Of a stretch of 64,000 bases of DNA, positions 42,100-52,057 are shown piece by piece. Position 1 is the first letter of the stretch. Every line of letters begins with the position of its first letter. Source of the DNA: Lewinellaceae bacterium. GTDB taxonomy: Bacteria > Bacteroidota > Bacteroidia > Chitinophagales > Saprospiraceae. Position numbers and translations under genes: made by a program. The stretch is from the NCBI GenBank assembly GCA_020636405.1, contig JACJXW010000007.1:248001-312000 (forward strand), written 5' to 3'. The notes beneath the pieces are model-generated. The model did not search any database, had not been told where the DNA came from, and saw only the letters and a list, made by a program, of their open reading frames with translations.

Positions 42100-43596
42100 T
42101 TATAAAGCCACCCAAACGGCCTTTTCCTGAGTATACAATTCAATGGCGCTCCTGCCCATCTCGCGGCCAAAGCCGCTTTCCTTATACCCGCCGAAGGGCA
42201 CCGCCGGGTCGAACAGGTCGTAACCATTGATCCATACCGTTCCTGCCTTTACGGCATGGGCAAAACGGTGGGCCCGGGATATGTCGCTGGTCCAGGCCGC
42301 AGCCGCCAGGCCGTACCGGCTGTCATTGGCCCGGTGAATGGCTTCCTCCTGGCTATCGAAAGGAGAAACGACGACGACCGGGCCGAAGATCTCTTCCTGG
42401 ACGATCTTCAGGCGGTCGTCCTCGTGGATAAAAATGGTGGGTGGAAGGAAATAACCTTCAGCGAGATCTCCTTCGCAGCGGTGGCCGCCGAGAGCCAGCA
42501 TAGCCCCTTCCGCCTGGCCGCTATGGATGTAACCCAGCACGGTGTCCATTTGCTTTTCGCTGATCATCGGGCCCAGGTCGGGGTTGGTAAGCCCGTGTCC
42601 GATGGACAGCTTTTCGGCACTGGCTTTCAGCGCATCCACCACCTGTTCGAAGACGGGCCTCTGCACGTAAAGGCGTGAGCCCAGTGTACATTCCTGGCCG
42701 GTATTGTAGAAGCTGGCCCAGTGCAGGCTCTGAAGAACGGCCGCCATGTCGGCATCGGCAAAAACTACATTCGGCGATTTACCTCCCAGTTCGAGGCTTA
42801 CTCTTTTGAGGTTGCTTTGAGCGGCGGCCTCCATGATCTTGCGCCCCACTGCCGTAGAGCCTGTAAACCCGGCCTTGTCGATATCCATGTGCCTGGTTAT
42901 CGCCTCGCCGGTGGGTTCCCCGGGGCCGGTAACAATATTCACTACGCCGTCCGGGAAGCCCGCTTCCTGTATCAACCTGCCCAGGTAAAGCGCAGTCAGT
43001 GGTGTTTGTTCGGCCGGTTTCAGGATGCAGCAGTTGCCACAGGCCAGGGCAGGCGCCAGTTTCCATACCGCCATGAGCAGAGGGAAGTTCCAGGGGACGA
43101 TCAGCCCTACGACGCCCAGTGGTTCGCGGCGGGTGTAGACCAGCTTGTCGGGCGAGCCGGCAGGAAGTGTGCTTCCCTCTATCTTGGTGGGCCAGCCGGC
43201 AAAATACTGGAGGTGGTTGATACTCCCCAATACATCGTATCGGGCCTTTTCCATGGGTTTGCCATTGTCGAGCGACTCCAGCTCCGTCAGCACCTGCAGG
43301 TCGCGTTGTATCAGGCTCGCCAGCTTCCACATCAGGCGCCCGCGTTTCGCCGGGCTTATTTTTGTGGCCCAGCTGGTTTCAAATGCTTTGCGCGCAGCGG
43401 CGACGGCCTCATCCACATCTTCTTTTCCGGCAAGGGGCACGGTGGAAAGGGCTTTCCCGTCGGCAGGGTTGAGCGTAGAAAACCTTTGCCCTGCCTTTGC
43501 CTCCACCCATGCCCCGCCGATCAGCATTTTCTGTGGCTGCTCCAAAAACCGGATCGTTTGAGGGTCAAGGCTAACGCCTTGGGGAATACGGATCAT
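42100..43596 (-). CDS. NAD(P)-dependent aldehyde dehydrogenase
   Basis: 498 residues. Catalytic Glu in LELGGKSPNVVFADAD, Cys in YNTGQECTLGSRLYV, cofactor region GFTGSTAVGRKI, and the end block VPFGGYKESGFGREMG. The pattern is that of betaine/retinal-type aldehyde dehydrogenases; the substrate is not decidable. Same strand as the downstream sulfotransferase gene (41-base gap). Confidence 0.92.
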   Translation of the reverse strand: MIRIPQGVSLDPQTIRFLEQPQKMLIGGAWVEAKAGQRFSTLNPADGKALSTVPLAGKEDVDEAVAAARKAFETSWATKISPAKRGRLMWKLASLIQRDLQVLTELESLDNGKPMEKARYDVLGSINHLQYFAGWPTKIEGSTLPAGSPDKLVYTRREPLGVVGLIVPWNFPLLMAVWKLAPALACGNCCILKPAEQTPLTALYLGRLIQEAGFPDGVVNIVTGPGEPTGEAITRHMDIDKAGFTGSTAVGRKIMEAAAQSNLKRVSLELGGKSPNVVFADADMAAVLQSLHWASFYNTGQECTLGSRLYVQRPVFEQVVDALKASAEKLSIGHGLTNPDLGPMISEKQMDTVLGYIHSGQAEGAMLALGGHRCEGDLAEGYFLPPTIFIHEDDRLKIVQEEIFGPVVVVSPFDSQEEAIHRANDSRYGLAAAAWTSDISRAHRFAHAVKAGTVWINGYDLFDPAVPFGGYKESGFGREMGRSAIELYTQEKAVWVAL

Positions 43597-43950
43597 ATCT
43601 TTTTTGTTTTACGCATGCTGGTTTGTCACCTCCACAAAAGCGTCCCACAAATATCAGGCACCTTAACCCCATCTTCCCTGTCGGAGCTTTCGGAGTCGTC
43701 GTGGCCCAGGCGCTCTTCACATGGGACGAAGAACACACCAGGCCACAATTTACTATTTTGCTTAGGGTTTAGCCAAACTCCAACACTTTATTCCCTCCGG
43801 CTGGCCGGATTTACTATGGTGTCAACTTTCTACAGAAATACTGTCTTTTTTTCCTAAATTAACAGAGCGAAACCCGATTGTTTTTCCTGGCGGGGGAAAA
43901 GGGGCGGCGCCTTCATGGCCACCTTTGCCCGCCGTTGCAAACCATGTGTT
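43597..43950. other. Intergenic, no gene seen
   Basis: 354 bases between the divergent aldehyde dehydrogenase and BNR-protein genes; must hold both promoters. No convincing short ORF or hairpin. Confidence 0.4.
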
Positions 43951-45039
43951 ATGGCCAACAAAAACACCCTATTCCTCAGCACCCGCAAAGGCCTGATCGT
44001 ATGCTCCCGCCGTTCCGGCAACTGGGCCTTTTCCGGCAGCCATTTCGACGGCATCCCCGTCACTTTTACCTATGAAGACGAACGCCACGGTGCCTGGTGG
44101 GCCTGCCTCGACCACGGCCACTGGGGCGTCAAGCTGCACCGCTCCTTCGACCGGGGCGCTTCCTGGGAGGAAGTCTCCGCGCCGGCCTACCCGGAAGGGG
44201 CGGAGATACAGGAAGGCGTACCTGCCACTACCAAATACATCTGGAGCATGCAACATGGCGGCCATTCCCACCCACGGCGCCTATGGCTGGGCACCATCCC
44301 CGGCGGGCTGTTCCGCAGTGAAGACGGAGGCGACAACTTCCAACTGGTGGAGAGCCTCTGGAACCACCCCACCCGTCCCAAACAATGGTTCGGTGGAGGC
44401 TTCGACCATCCCGGCATCCATTCCATCGTGGTGGACCCGCGGGATGAAGACCACCTCTACATCGGCATCAGCGTAGCCGGCGTACTGGAGAGCCGCGATG
44501 GCGGCCAGAGCTGGGCCTTCCGCAACAAAGGCCTACGCGCCGACTTCCTTCCCGACCCCTTCGCCGAAGTGAGCCATGACCCGCACCTGCTGCTGGCCGC
44601 CCCCTCCAACCCCGATGTGCTCTGGCAGCAGAATCACTGTGGCATCTTCGTGTCCCATGACGGAGGCGCCAACTGGAAAGATGTCTCGGAGGCGGAAGGC
44701 CCCGCCCGGTTCGGCTTTGCCATCGCCGTCGCCGAAGATGATCCCCACCAGGCCTGGGTGGCGCCCGCTGTCAGCGATGAGGTCCGCACTGCGGTAGGCA
44801 ACAGCCTGTGTATCTGCCGTACCGATGACGGAGGGAAGAGCTGGACGGCCCAGCGCAAAGGGCTCCCGCAGCAGTTCTGCTACGACATCGTCTACCGCCA
44901 CGCCCTGGCCGCTACCGGCGAGGATGTGGTATTCGGAACGACGACGGGCAATGTGTTCTTTTCACAGGACAGGGGCGATTCGTGGGCGGTGCTGAGCCAT
45001 TATCTGCCGATGGTGCACGCGGTGGGGTTTGGGGGGTGA
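43951..45039 (+). CDS. BNR/sialidase-type beta-propeller protein
   Basis: About 362 residues from ATG 43951 (MANKNTLFLSTRKGL); the upstream ATG at 43915 adds 12 unlikely residues. Repeated Asp-box motifs: SEDGGDNFQ, SRDGGQSWAF, SHDGGANWKD, TDDGGKSWTA, SQDRGDSWAV, marking a VPS10/sortilin-like or exo-alpha-sialidase-like propeller. No signal peptide. Function unknown beyond the fold. Confidence 0.82.
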   Translation: MANKNTLFLSTRKGLIVCSRRSGNWAFSGSHFDGIPVTFTYEDERHGAWWACLDHGHWGVKLHRSFDRGASWEEVSAPAYPEGAEIQEGVPATTKYIWSMQHGGHSHPRRLWLGTIPGGLFRSEDGGDNFQLVESLWNHPTRPKQWFGGGFDHPGIHSIVVDPRDEDHLYIGISVAGVLESRDGGQSWAFRNKGLRADFLPDPFAEVSHDPHLLLAAPSNPDVLWQQNHCGIFVSHDGGANWKDVSEAEGPARFGFAIAVAEDDPHQAWVAPAVSDEVRTAVGNSLCICRTDDGGKSWTAQRKGLPQQFCYDIVYRHALAATGEDVVFGTTTGNVFFSQDRGDSWAVLSHYLPMVHAVGFGG

Positions 45040-45049
45040 GCAGGAGGTT

Positions 45050-45150
45050 TGAGCACCCTTTTGACAAGCTCAGGATAAAGCCTCGACGCGAGGTTTAAGA
45101 ACCTGTCATCGCAAGGCGAGGTTTAGGTTCTCAAACCTAGCCTCGAGTCC
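45050..45150. terminator. Hairpin between convergent genes
   Basis: GAGGTTTAGGTT / AACCTAGCCTC forms a stem with loop CTCA near 45119-45145, preceded by a related copy (CGCGAGGTTTAAGAACC). A similar fragment recurs near 45945. Probably a bidirectional terminator. Confidence 0.45.
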
Positions 45151-45535
45151 AATCTTCAAGTGAAATATTCCTAAGCCTTTCGAAGTGCTTGGTATTGTTG
45201 GTTACCAAGGTTAGGTTATTTGCAATAGCCGTGCAGCCAATAAACAGGTCGAAATCATCTACAAGAGAGCCCTCTTTGCGAAGGCGGGCCTTTTCCTCTG
45301 CAAAGAGATCAATGGCCGAGGTTATTGGAATGACTCTTATCACATCCAACAGCTCTTCTATTTCCGACTTGTGTTTCTCGGGCCTTTGACTGAAAAGTGC
45401 ACCATACTTCAATTCAGCCAACGAAATTTCAGAGATGAAACAATGTTCAACCCCAATGGCATCGATCTTTTCCGCTATATCGAATTTACCCTTAAAGAAG
45501 AAAATGACGATGTTGGTGTCCAGTAAATAGCTCAA
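45137..45535 (-). CDS. vapC: VapC-type PIN-domain toxin
   Basis: 132 residues with the complete PIN acid set: YLLDTNIVIFF, ISLAELKYGA, DDFDLFIGCTAIANN and LVTNNTKHFERL. Ribonuclease toxin of a type II pair. Its start overlaps the antitoxin gene stop by four bases, so they are translationally coupled. Confidence 0.9.
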   Translation of the reverse strand: MSYLLDTNIVIFFFKGKFDIAEKIDAIGVEHCFISEISLAELKYGALFSQRPEKHKSEIEELLDVIRVIPITSAIDLFAEEKARLRKEGSLVDDFDLFIGCTAIANNLTLVTNNTKHFERLRNISLEDWTRG

Positions 45536-45786
45536 TCGAATGATTCTATTTCGCGGTTAACAAATCGGCTGCCCCTAATCATTCTGATCAGCTCTTCCGC
45601 ACTTTCCTTTTCATCTGCCCATGCTCCAAAGAGATCTTTCCATTCTTTTTTCTCATCGACAGGTTCCTGCTCTTTCAAAGAATCGATCAGCCTCGAAGCC
45701 AGTTCAAGCTTGGAAGAAGCGCTTAAATGCCTGAGCAGTGCCCACCAGCTTTCTAACCCCTCGTTATTCAAATCGACAATTTTCAT
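45532..45786 (-). CDS. Antitoxin of the VapC pair
   Basis: 84 residues. ASSKLELASRLIDSLKE resembles the dimerising helix of Bacteroidota antitoxins; the C-terminal DEKESAEELIRMIRGSRFVNREIESFD would wrap the toxin. Upstream and coupled to the PIN gene. Confidence 0.75.
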   Translation of the reverse strand: MKIVDLNNEGLESWWALLRHLSASSKLELASRLIDSLKEQEPVDEKKEWKDLFGAWADEKESAEELIRMIRGSRFVNREIESFD

Positions 45787-45976
45787 CTCACATTTTTTGT
45801 AAAGATAATTAAATCAGGAGCCGCATGCAATCAGAACAAGCAGGAAGGTGAAAAAGTGCCTACGCTGGCGGACGGTTGACGGTCGACGGCCTGTCCATGA
45901 ACACTGAGCCAACGAAAAGTTGGGGTGTACATGTCGAACTTGGTTTAAAAACCTGTCCTCGCGGGGCGGCCTGGCC

Positions 45977-47713
45977 TCATATTCTAGCCTGGTAGGTGTA
46001 CAACTCATAATACCGCCCCTGCTTGTCGATCAGCTCCTGGTGGTTGCCCCGTTCTACGATGCGGCCATTCTCGATGACCAGGATCTGGGTGGCCTTGCGG
46101 ATGGTGCTGAGGCGGTGGGCGATGACGAAGGTCGTACGCCCCTGCATCAGCTCGTTGAGGCTCTTCTGGATAAGGGACTCGCTTTCGGTATCCAGATTGG
46201 AGGTGGCCTCGTCCAGGATAATGATCTTCGGATCGGCCAGAATGGCGCGGGCGATGGCGATGCGCTGCCGCTGCCCGCCGGAGAGCTTGACGCCCCGCTC
46301 GCCGATGAGGGTGTCGAGGCCATCCTCGAAGCGGTCGGTGAACTCATTGACATAGGCGGCGCGGACGGCCTGCTGCAACTGCTCCTCCGTGGCGTCCGGC
46401 CGCGGGAAAAGGATGTTCTCCCGGATGGTGCCTTCGAACAGGAAATCGTCCTGCAGGACGACCCCCAGGTGGCGGCGGTAGCTGCTCAGGCTCACTGTCG
46501 ACAGGTCGATGCCGTCGATGGTGACCATACCGGAATCCGGAGTCAGGAAGGAAGCCGCCAGGCCGGCGATGGTCGTCTTGCCGGAGCCGGAGGTGCCCAC
46601 CAGGGCGGTCACCGAGCCGGAAGGGGCGTCAAAGGTAATGTCATGCACCACCTCCTTACCTTCTATATAAGCGAAAGAAACCTGATCGAAGCGGATGTCT
46701 CCTTTGACGGATGGCAATTGTACCGTCCGCACCGAAGGGTCGTCTTCCGGTTCCATATTCATGATCTCCTCCGTACGGTCGAGCCCGGCAAAAGCCTCGG
46801 TCAGCTGGCTGCCGATGTTGCTCATCTGCACGATGGGAGCGATCATAAAGCCCAGGTAGAGGGTAAAGGCCAGAAAATCGCCGAACGTCATATTGCCCTG
46901 AATGATCTGATAACCGCCGATGCCCATGATGCCGGTGGTGGCGATGCCCAGCAGGAAGGTCGCCGAGCTCGTCATCAGGGAGGTGGAAGTGAGGCTCTTT
47001 TTGACGTTCTGGAACAACATCTCCACCCCTTGCTCGAAGGTGGCGTTTTCCTGCTGTTCAGCATTGAAGCCCTTGATGACGCGCACCCCGTTGAGTGTTT
47101 CCACCAGCCTGCCGGTGACCTGGGCGTTCAGCACCCCCCGCTCCCGGAAGATAGGGCGGATGTATCCGAACGCCTTGAGGGCGATAAAAGCGAAAATAGA
47201 GACCGGCACCAGCACATAGAGCGTCATCATGGGGCTGATGCGGATGAGCAGGATCAGGGAAGCGACGGAAGTGAGCGTACCGCCCACCAGTTGCACCAGG
47301 CCGGTGCCCACCAGGTTGCGTACCCCTTCCACATCCGTCATGATTCGGGACACCAACGCGCCCGATTTGTTGTTGTCGAAATAGCTGATCGGCAGAGAGA
47401 GGATCTTCTTCTGCACCCGGGCCCGCAGTTTGGAGATCAGCAACTGGGCCTCCACGCTCAATAGCTGGGTCAGCCAGAAGGAGGTCACCGCCTGCACGAT
47501 GATCGATGCCGCCACCACCGCCAGCAGGATCTTCAGCATTTGCATATCCTTGTTGACGATCACATTATCGATCAGGTACTTGCTCGCTCCGGGCAGTACC
47601 AGTCCGGCCAGGCGGCTGATGACGATGAGCACCAGGCCCAGTAGGATGAGCCCTCTCCGGGGCCAGATGAAGGCCTGGAAGGCCTGCTTGAGGGTCACTT
47701 TGTTCTTTTGCAT
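45977..47713 (-). CDS. ABC transporter, fused permease and ATPase (MsbA/MdlB type)
   Basis: Half-transporter of 578 residues. Six-helix membrane domain (residues 1-310) and ATPase with Walker A LVGTSGSGKTTIAG, Q-loop VVLQDDFLF, signature LSGGQRQRIAIARAIL, Walker B IIILDEATSNLD and H-loop VIAHRLSTI. Works as a homodimer, exporting lipids or drugs. The start at 47713 is preceded by a repeat-rich region. Confidence 0.93.
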   Translation of the reverse strand: MQKNKVTLKQAFQAFIWPRRGLILLGLVLIVISRLAGLVLPGASKYLIDNVIVNKDMQMLKILLAVVAASIIVQAVTSFWLTQLLSVEAQLLISKLRARVQKKILSLPISYFDNNKSGALVSRIMTDVEGVRNLVGTGLVQLVGGTLTSVASLILLIRISPMMTLYVLVPVSIFAFIALKAFGYIRPIFRERGVLNAQVTGRLVETLNGVRVIKGFNAEQQENATFEQGVEMLFQNVKKSLTSTSLMTSSATFLLGIATTGIMGIGGYQIIQGNMTFGDFLAFTLYLGFMIAPIVQMSNIGSQLTEAFAGLDRTEEIMNMEPEDDPSVRTVQLPSVKGDIRFDQVSFAYIEGKEVVHDITFDAPSGSVTALVGTSGSGKTTIAGLAASFLTPDSGMVTIDGIDLSTVSLSSYRRHLGVVLQDDFLFEGTIRENILFPRPDATEEQLQQAVRAAYVNEFTDRFEDGLDTLIGERGVKLSGGQRQRIAIARAILADPKIIILDEATSNLDTESESLIQKSLNELMQGRTTFVIAHRLSTIRKATQILVIENGRIVERGNHQELIDKQGRYYELYTYQARI

Positions 47714-47769
47714 GTTATTGCTGCGGGTTTAGGAGGATGCATAGCAATTGAAAACGCTGGTTGGAGTAG

Positions 47770-48090
47770 GATGGTTGAGGGATTCGTTGATTCGTTGATT
47801 CGGGATTCGTTATTCGTTGATTCGTTATTCGGCTCTGCCCGCCGAAGCTTTATGCGAAGGCGGGGATTCGTTATTCGTGGATTCGTTATTCGGCTCTGCC
47901 CGCCGAAGCTTTATGCGAAGGCGGGGATTCGGGGATTCGTGGATTCGTTATTCGGCTCTGCCCGCCGAGGCTTTATGCGAAGGCGGGGATTCGGGGATTC
48001 GGCTCTGCCCGTCAGAAGCCTTGCGGAGGCGGGAGATTCGGAGATTCGGCCCCGCCCTCCCGTAGCTATAGGGGAGGCGGGGGATTCGGA
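47770..48090. repeat. ATTCG heptad repeats interleaved with GC-rich hairpins
   Basis: Units ATTCGTT, ATTCGTG and ATTCGGG are interrupted three times by the block CTCTGCCCGCCGAAGC...GCGAAGGCGGGG (from about 47830, 47890 and 47954), each a hairpin (CCCGCC/GGCGGG). Two further variants follow (48004-48034 and 48052-48082). The blocks look like REP-type elements, the longest such run in the window. Confidence 0.82.
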
Positions 48091-48588
48091 TACCGGATCT
48101 ACAAATTTTGGTTCCGGCTCGGCCTGTTCCTGGTTTTATTGTTGCAGGGCTATTTTTGTTGGGTGGACAATTGGGAAGCTTGGCCATCTCCTATTAAATT
48201 AGCAGGTGTATGCCATTTTGGGAAGATTAAAAGTTTCTGGGGATTCTGGGGTTTTGGAAATCAGAGGGTTAGTATGACGAACGGAGGGGTGGGCATAAAG
48301 GCTGAAAGGCGCCCAAGGATAGAACGCGGGCGCCGTCGCCCATAACTTTGGTGGCGGGCGCTGACGCAGTTGACGTGAATTTGGCGGATTGCCCGCCGGC
48401 CTGCTGTTCCGAAGGCCGGCAGGGATTGGCGCTGGCCTTAAGAAAGGCAGGGGCCTGCACGGTTTTTTCATAGATAATCCTTCTTGGATAGTGCATCATG
48501 CAGAAGTCATGCGAGCCAAGGGAGCAGGAGTTTTGCAGGCCGCGCGGCCACCAGATCACAGAATTTGTCAAAGAACCAATATCAAGAT
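48091..48588. other. Intergenic, no gene seen
   Basis: About 500 bases upstream of the DUF4091 gene. Open frames here lack family features. Some GC-rich inverted segments (GCCGGCCTGCTGTTCCGAAGGCCGGC near 48393-48420) could be a further hairpin element. Confidence 0.4.
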
Positions 48589-50253
48589 ATGAAAGCTCAA
48601 GTCCGCATCTTCCTGCTAAACCTTTTCCTGCTCTTAATACAAACGGTATACTCCCAGTCAGCGATCTGGCTGGTTGACCCGCTGGAGCCCATTTATCCGG
48701 ACAGCAATACCTTTCAGGGCTATAGCAGTAAATATAAAGCGGCCTTCCCTTTGGGCGCCCCGGCGGAGGTAAACGTAATATTGAATATACCGGTTGGCAC
48801 AATCGTCGCCCTGTCCGCCAGGATGGATGGGGAGGAACTGCCGCCGGAGTCCTGGGCCGTCCTTTTGGACGTGCCGGTAGAACAGAACACCGGCCTGGAC
48901 AGCCGCACGGAGCAGTTCATCAACAAGATCAACCCCTACGTCATCCGGCGGGCGCCCTTCCGGATATACGAAGTGATCGAGCCGCTGGAGCAAGTCGAAT
49001 TTCCGATCGGGAACACCTTCCAGGCCTTCCGGCTGCAGCTCCCGGCAGCGCGCTTCCCGAAAGCGGGGAAGTACCAGGTGGAAATAACGGTGGAAAGCCC
49101 GGCCGGGCAACAGAAGGCCGTTTTCACCGCCGAAATGTTCAACTGCGGGCTTCCGGATCTGGCCAACAGCAATTTTTTCTACACCAACTGGTTCAGCCTC
49201 ATCCGCATGGAGAAAGGGCACCAGGTGGAACGCTGGACACCCGGCTGGTACGACATGCTGGACCGATATGCCCGCCTGATGGCCCACGGCCGGCAGAACA
49301 GCATCACCATCCCCGGAGAACTGCTGACATGGGACGGCAAAAACTTCAAGCTTGAAGAAGAAAAAATGCTGCAGTTCATCAACGTTTTCCGGAAGCACGG
49401 TTTCCGGTATTTCGAGTCCCCCCACCTCCTTTACCGGGGCGACGGCGACGACTGGAGCAGCCCGGAACTGGTGGTCCACCTCACCAAAAACGGCTACTTC
49501 TCGGAGGAAGGGAAGAAAGACATCGCCGAGATCATCCGCCTGATCAAGGCCTTTACCGAAAAGCACGGCCTCACCGGCAGCTGGCTGCAGCATATTGCCG
49601 ACGAGCCAACGGCCGTCAACGCTCAATGCTATAAAGACGTGGTGAGCCAGGTAAAATCCATCTACCCCGAGATCAGCATCATGGAGGCCACCAACGACCG
49701 CGACGGCCTGGCCGGCGCCATCGACCTGTGGTGCCCGCTGATCAACGACTTCCAGGAGAACGAGGCCTTCTTCCGCAGCCGGGAACAAGAAGGAGAAAAA
49801 GTATTGGTCTACACCTGCCTCATCCCCGGCGGCCCCTGGCTGAACCGCACGCTGGATATGGAGCGCCTGCGGCAGGTATATTTCGGCTGGGGAGCGGCCC
49901 ATTACAGCACCTCCGGCTACCTGCACTGGGGGCTGAACCAGTACCATGCCGACCCTTTCGCCCAAAGCGTTGTGCACCACCCTTCTCCTGTCGCAACGCC
50001 CAATAACTTCCTCCCCGCCGGAGACACCCACATCGTATATCCCGGTAAGGACGGCCCGCTGTCCTCTCTCCGTTTCGAGGCCCATCGGATCGGGATAGAG
50101 GACTTTGAAATGCTGCGCCGGCTCCGAGAAGAAAAGCCTGGAGTGCACGATCGGCTGGTGAAAAAGCTGTTCCGGAGTTATACGGATTATGAGCTATCGG
50201 TGCGAAAGTACCGGAAGGTGCGGAAGCGAGTGATCAGGAAAGTGGAAGGATGA
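48589..50253 (+). CDS. DUF4091-containing glycoside hydrolase-like protein, secreted
   Basis: Start at ATG 48589, giving a signal peptide (IFLLNLFLLLIQTVYS). N-terminal beta domain, then a TIM-barrel-like part with MEATNDRDGLAGAIDLWCP and the characteristic C-terminus YLHWGLNQYHADPF ... RIGIEDFEMLRRL of DUF4091. About 554 residues. Likely acts on polysaccharides outside the cell; substrate unknown. Convergent with the sialidase-like gene. Confidence 0.85.
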   Translation: MKAQVRIFLLNLFLLLIQTVYSQSAIWLVDPLEPIYPDSNTFQGYSSKYKAAFPLGAPAEVNVILNIPVGTIVALSARMDGEELPPESWAVLLDVPVEQNTGLDSRTEQFINKINPYVIRRAPFRIYEVIEPLEQVEFPIGNTFQAFRLQLPAARFPKAGKYQVEITVESPAGQQKAVFTAEMFNCGLPDLANSNFFYTNWFSLIRMEKGHQVERWTPGWYDMLDRYARLMAHGRQNSITIPGELLTWDGKNFKLEEEKMLQFINVFRKHGFRYFESPHLLYRGDGDDWSSPELVVHLTKNGYFSEEGKKDIAEIIRLIKAFTEKHGLTGSWLQHIADEPTAVNAQCYKDVVSQVKSIYPEISIMEATNDRDGLAGAIDLWCPLINDFQENEAFFRSREQEGEKVLVYTCLIPGGPWLNRTLDMERLRQVYFGWGAAHYSTSGYLHWGLNQYHADPFAQSVVHHPSPVATPNNFLPAGDTHIVYPGKDGPLSSLRFEAHRIGIEDFEMLRRLREEKPGVHDRLVKKLFRSYTDYELSVRKYRKVRKRVIRKVEG

Positions 50254-50258
50254 TGGCC

Positions 50259-51563
50259 CTATTTCGCCAATGCATCTATCTCTTCCAACTTAAACCGCAC
50301 GCTCAGGATGTAAGGGGCTTCGCCTTCGTCCCAATGGCCGTAGGTCGTAGCTACGATCGTGCCATCCGGCAGTAATTCCAGTGCCGGGTAGGCTGTGTCG
50401 AAACCGAGGGTATTGTCCTTGAGGCGAATGCGGTACTGGCCCTCCTTGCCCTCCGCCAGGTCCTCGTAAGTGCCCACCCAGGCTACCCAGTCGCCCGCCG
50501 TGGGGCTGACGGGGCCGGCTTGCTCATACAGCATTTTTTCGTTGCAGTTGCTGCATTCCTTCTTTTGGCTGGCAAAACGCCCGTAGGCCGGAGGGTTATC
50601 CCGGAAGGAGATGAGCAGGCGCCCATCGGGAGCATAAAGGGCCTGATGGCGGTCACCTGTCAATGAATTGGGCAATTGCCGCGGCGCTGTCCAGGATTTG
50701 CCCTCATCTCTCGAAAACAGGATATAGGAGTTCATTCTGCGGGCGTTTTCCCGGAGCAGCATTGCCAGTTCTTTACCGTCCGGCGAGCGGATAAGGCCGG
50801 GTTCACAAAGATGGATGGCCCTCGATTTAAAGATCTCCTGTGGATACGACCAGCTTAGGCCTCCGTCGTAGGAGAAGGTTTTATACAGGGTCATGAGGGT
50901 GAGGTTATTGGCGGACTTTTCTCTTTCGCCCTCCGGTATCCCTTCTTTGGTAAAAAACCGTTGGTCGTCATGAAATACGGCCATGTAATGCCCTTTGCCT
51001 GTTTTCAGTGGCACGAGATCCCCCATCACCACAATACCGCCCCAATCTCCGACTGCCTCCAGTTCGGTCCAACTCCGGCAGTTGTCTTCTGAGACGGCCA
51101 TCCGGGCGGGGTACAGGCCTGAAAACAGGATCACCCGTTTATTGCCGGCGGCATCCTCTACGGGGAAGAGGGTTGGCACTTCCAGGGACGTTTCCCAGCT
51201 TTTGGGCGTAGACAGCCGCTCGCTCCATGTCAATCCGCCGTCCTCGCTCCGTTTCATGACGATAGCGCCCCGGCCATGCCCTTTGGGATAAACACAATAG
51301 ATGGTTTTTCCATCCTCCAGCAAAACGGTGGTAGGATGCCCCAGGTACTGCCCTTTTTCCTGGTCAACGACTACCTGTCGGCGGGTATCCTTGTCCAGGT
51401 CGATGAAGGGCAAGCTGTAATAGTTTTTAGAAAAGCCGGCGAGGTCAATACCTCTGTTTGGGATCTCTTGGGCCCAGGCGTTCCCAAATACCAGGAACAA
51501 TCCGTATGACAGCCAACCAAACATTATTGTGGATCTCATCATCAAGGGGGTTATAGTGATCAA
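50259..51563 (-). CDS. Sialidase-like (BNR) secreted protein
   Basis: Signal peptide-like N-terminus (MFGWLSYGLFLVFGNAWA). Asp-boxes SEDGGLTWSE, SYDGGLSWSY, SRDEGKSWTA in a six-bladed propeller of the GH33-like type; RSPDGKELAMLLREN and GRLLISFRDN supply Arg candidates. 434 residues. Exo-alpha-sialidase activity is possible but the catalytic Tyr/Glu pair is not verified. A start at 51542 or 51539 is also possible. Confidence 0.78.
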   Translation of the reverse strand: MITITPLMMRSTIMFGWLSYGLFLVFGNAWAQEIPNRGIDLAGFSKNYYSLPFIDLDKDTRRQVVVDQEKGQYLGHPTTVLLEDGKTIYCVYPKGHGRGAIVMKRSEDGGLTWSERLSTPKSWETSLEVPTLFPVEDAAGNKRVILFSGLYPARMAVSEDNCRSWTELEAVGDWGGIVVMGDLVPLKTGKGHYMAVFHDDQRFFTKEGIPEGEREKSANNLTLMTLYKTFSYDGGLSWSYPQEIFKSRAIHLCEPGLIRSPDGKELAMLLRENARRMNSYILFSRDEGKSWTAPRQLPNSLTGDRHQALYAPDGRLLISFRDNPPAYGRFASQKKECSNCNEKMLYEQAGPVSPTAGDWVAWVGTYEDLAEGKEGQYRIRLKDNTLGFDTAYPALELLPDGTIVATTYGHWDEGEAPYILSVRFKLEEIDALAK

Positions 51564-51776
51564 ATATACTTGTCGGTTAAAGGTAGTGGGAAACGGTGAA
51601 AGGGAGGGGGAGCATATTTATCAATAATTACCCCGATCGTCTCACTGACGCTGTTTATGGAGTTTTCCAAACATAAACCATCCTGTATTTCCCATTCCTC
51701 CAAAGTCTTGCATTTAGCCGGTTAATTCTGTAACTTTGCAAGCGCTTCAAAAGCGGAGCATTTTTGATGTTTTTCT

Positions 51777-51850
51777 GGTCCCATAGCTCAGCTGGTTAGA
51801 GCACCTGACTCATAATCAGGGGGTCCTTGGTTCGAGCCCAAGTGGGACCA
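51777..51850 (+). tRNA. tRNA with anticodon CAT (Met or Ile2)
   Basis: Cloverleaf: acceptor GGTCCCA/TGGGACC, D-arm GCTC...GAGC, anticodon arm CCTGA-CTCATAA-TCAGG, T-arm CTTGG-TTCGAGC-CCAAG. No encoded CCA. The acceptor stem is fully paired, which argues against initiator tRNA; elongator Met or a lysidine-modified Ile tRNA cannot be separated here. Confidence 0.93.
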
Positions 51851-51866
51851 CGAATTTCGGTTCTAC

Positions 51867-51901
51867 ACGGTGCGAAACGGTTCGTTTCGCACCGTTTTTT
51901 T
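51867..51901 (+). terminator. Rho-independent terminator after the tRNA
   Basis: ACGGTGCGAAACG / CGTTTCGCACCGT, a perfect 13-base stem with loop GTT, followed by seven T, 17 bases after the tRNA. Confidence 0.92.
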
Positions 51902-52057
51902 GTGGATTTAGTGCATTTTTGGTGCAAAAACGAGCAGCTTAAGTACAGAGCCACTTCTACTATTTCTTCCCTTCAGTTAGCCTTTTTCTTGTTTTAGCTT
52001 CCTCTCCTAGTTCAACGAATTAGGGAGTTCCATTATATTTCAAACTTTACGGACAAC

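Noticed and set aside
45920..47464. 514-residue ORF opposite the ABC transporter
   Set aside because: Low-complexity shadow of a gene with complete Walker and signature motifs on the other strand.
47770..48090. CRISPR array
   Set aside because: Repeated blocks differ in spacing, spacers are themselves heptad repeats, and no cas genes are present.
48658..50148. 496-residue ORF opposite the DUF4091 gene
   Set aside because: Shadow frame; the plus strand has a signal peptide and conserved DUF4091 end.
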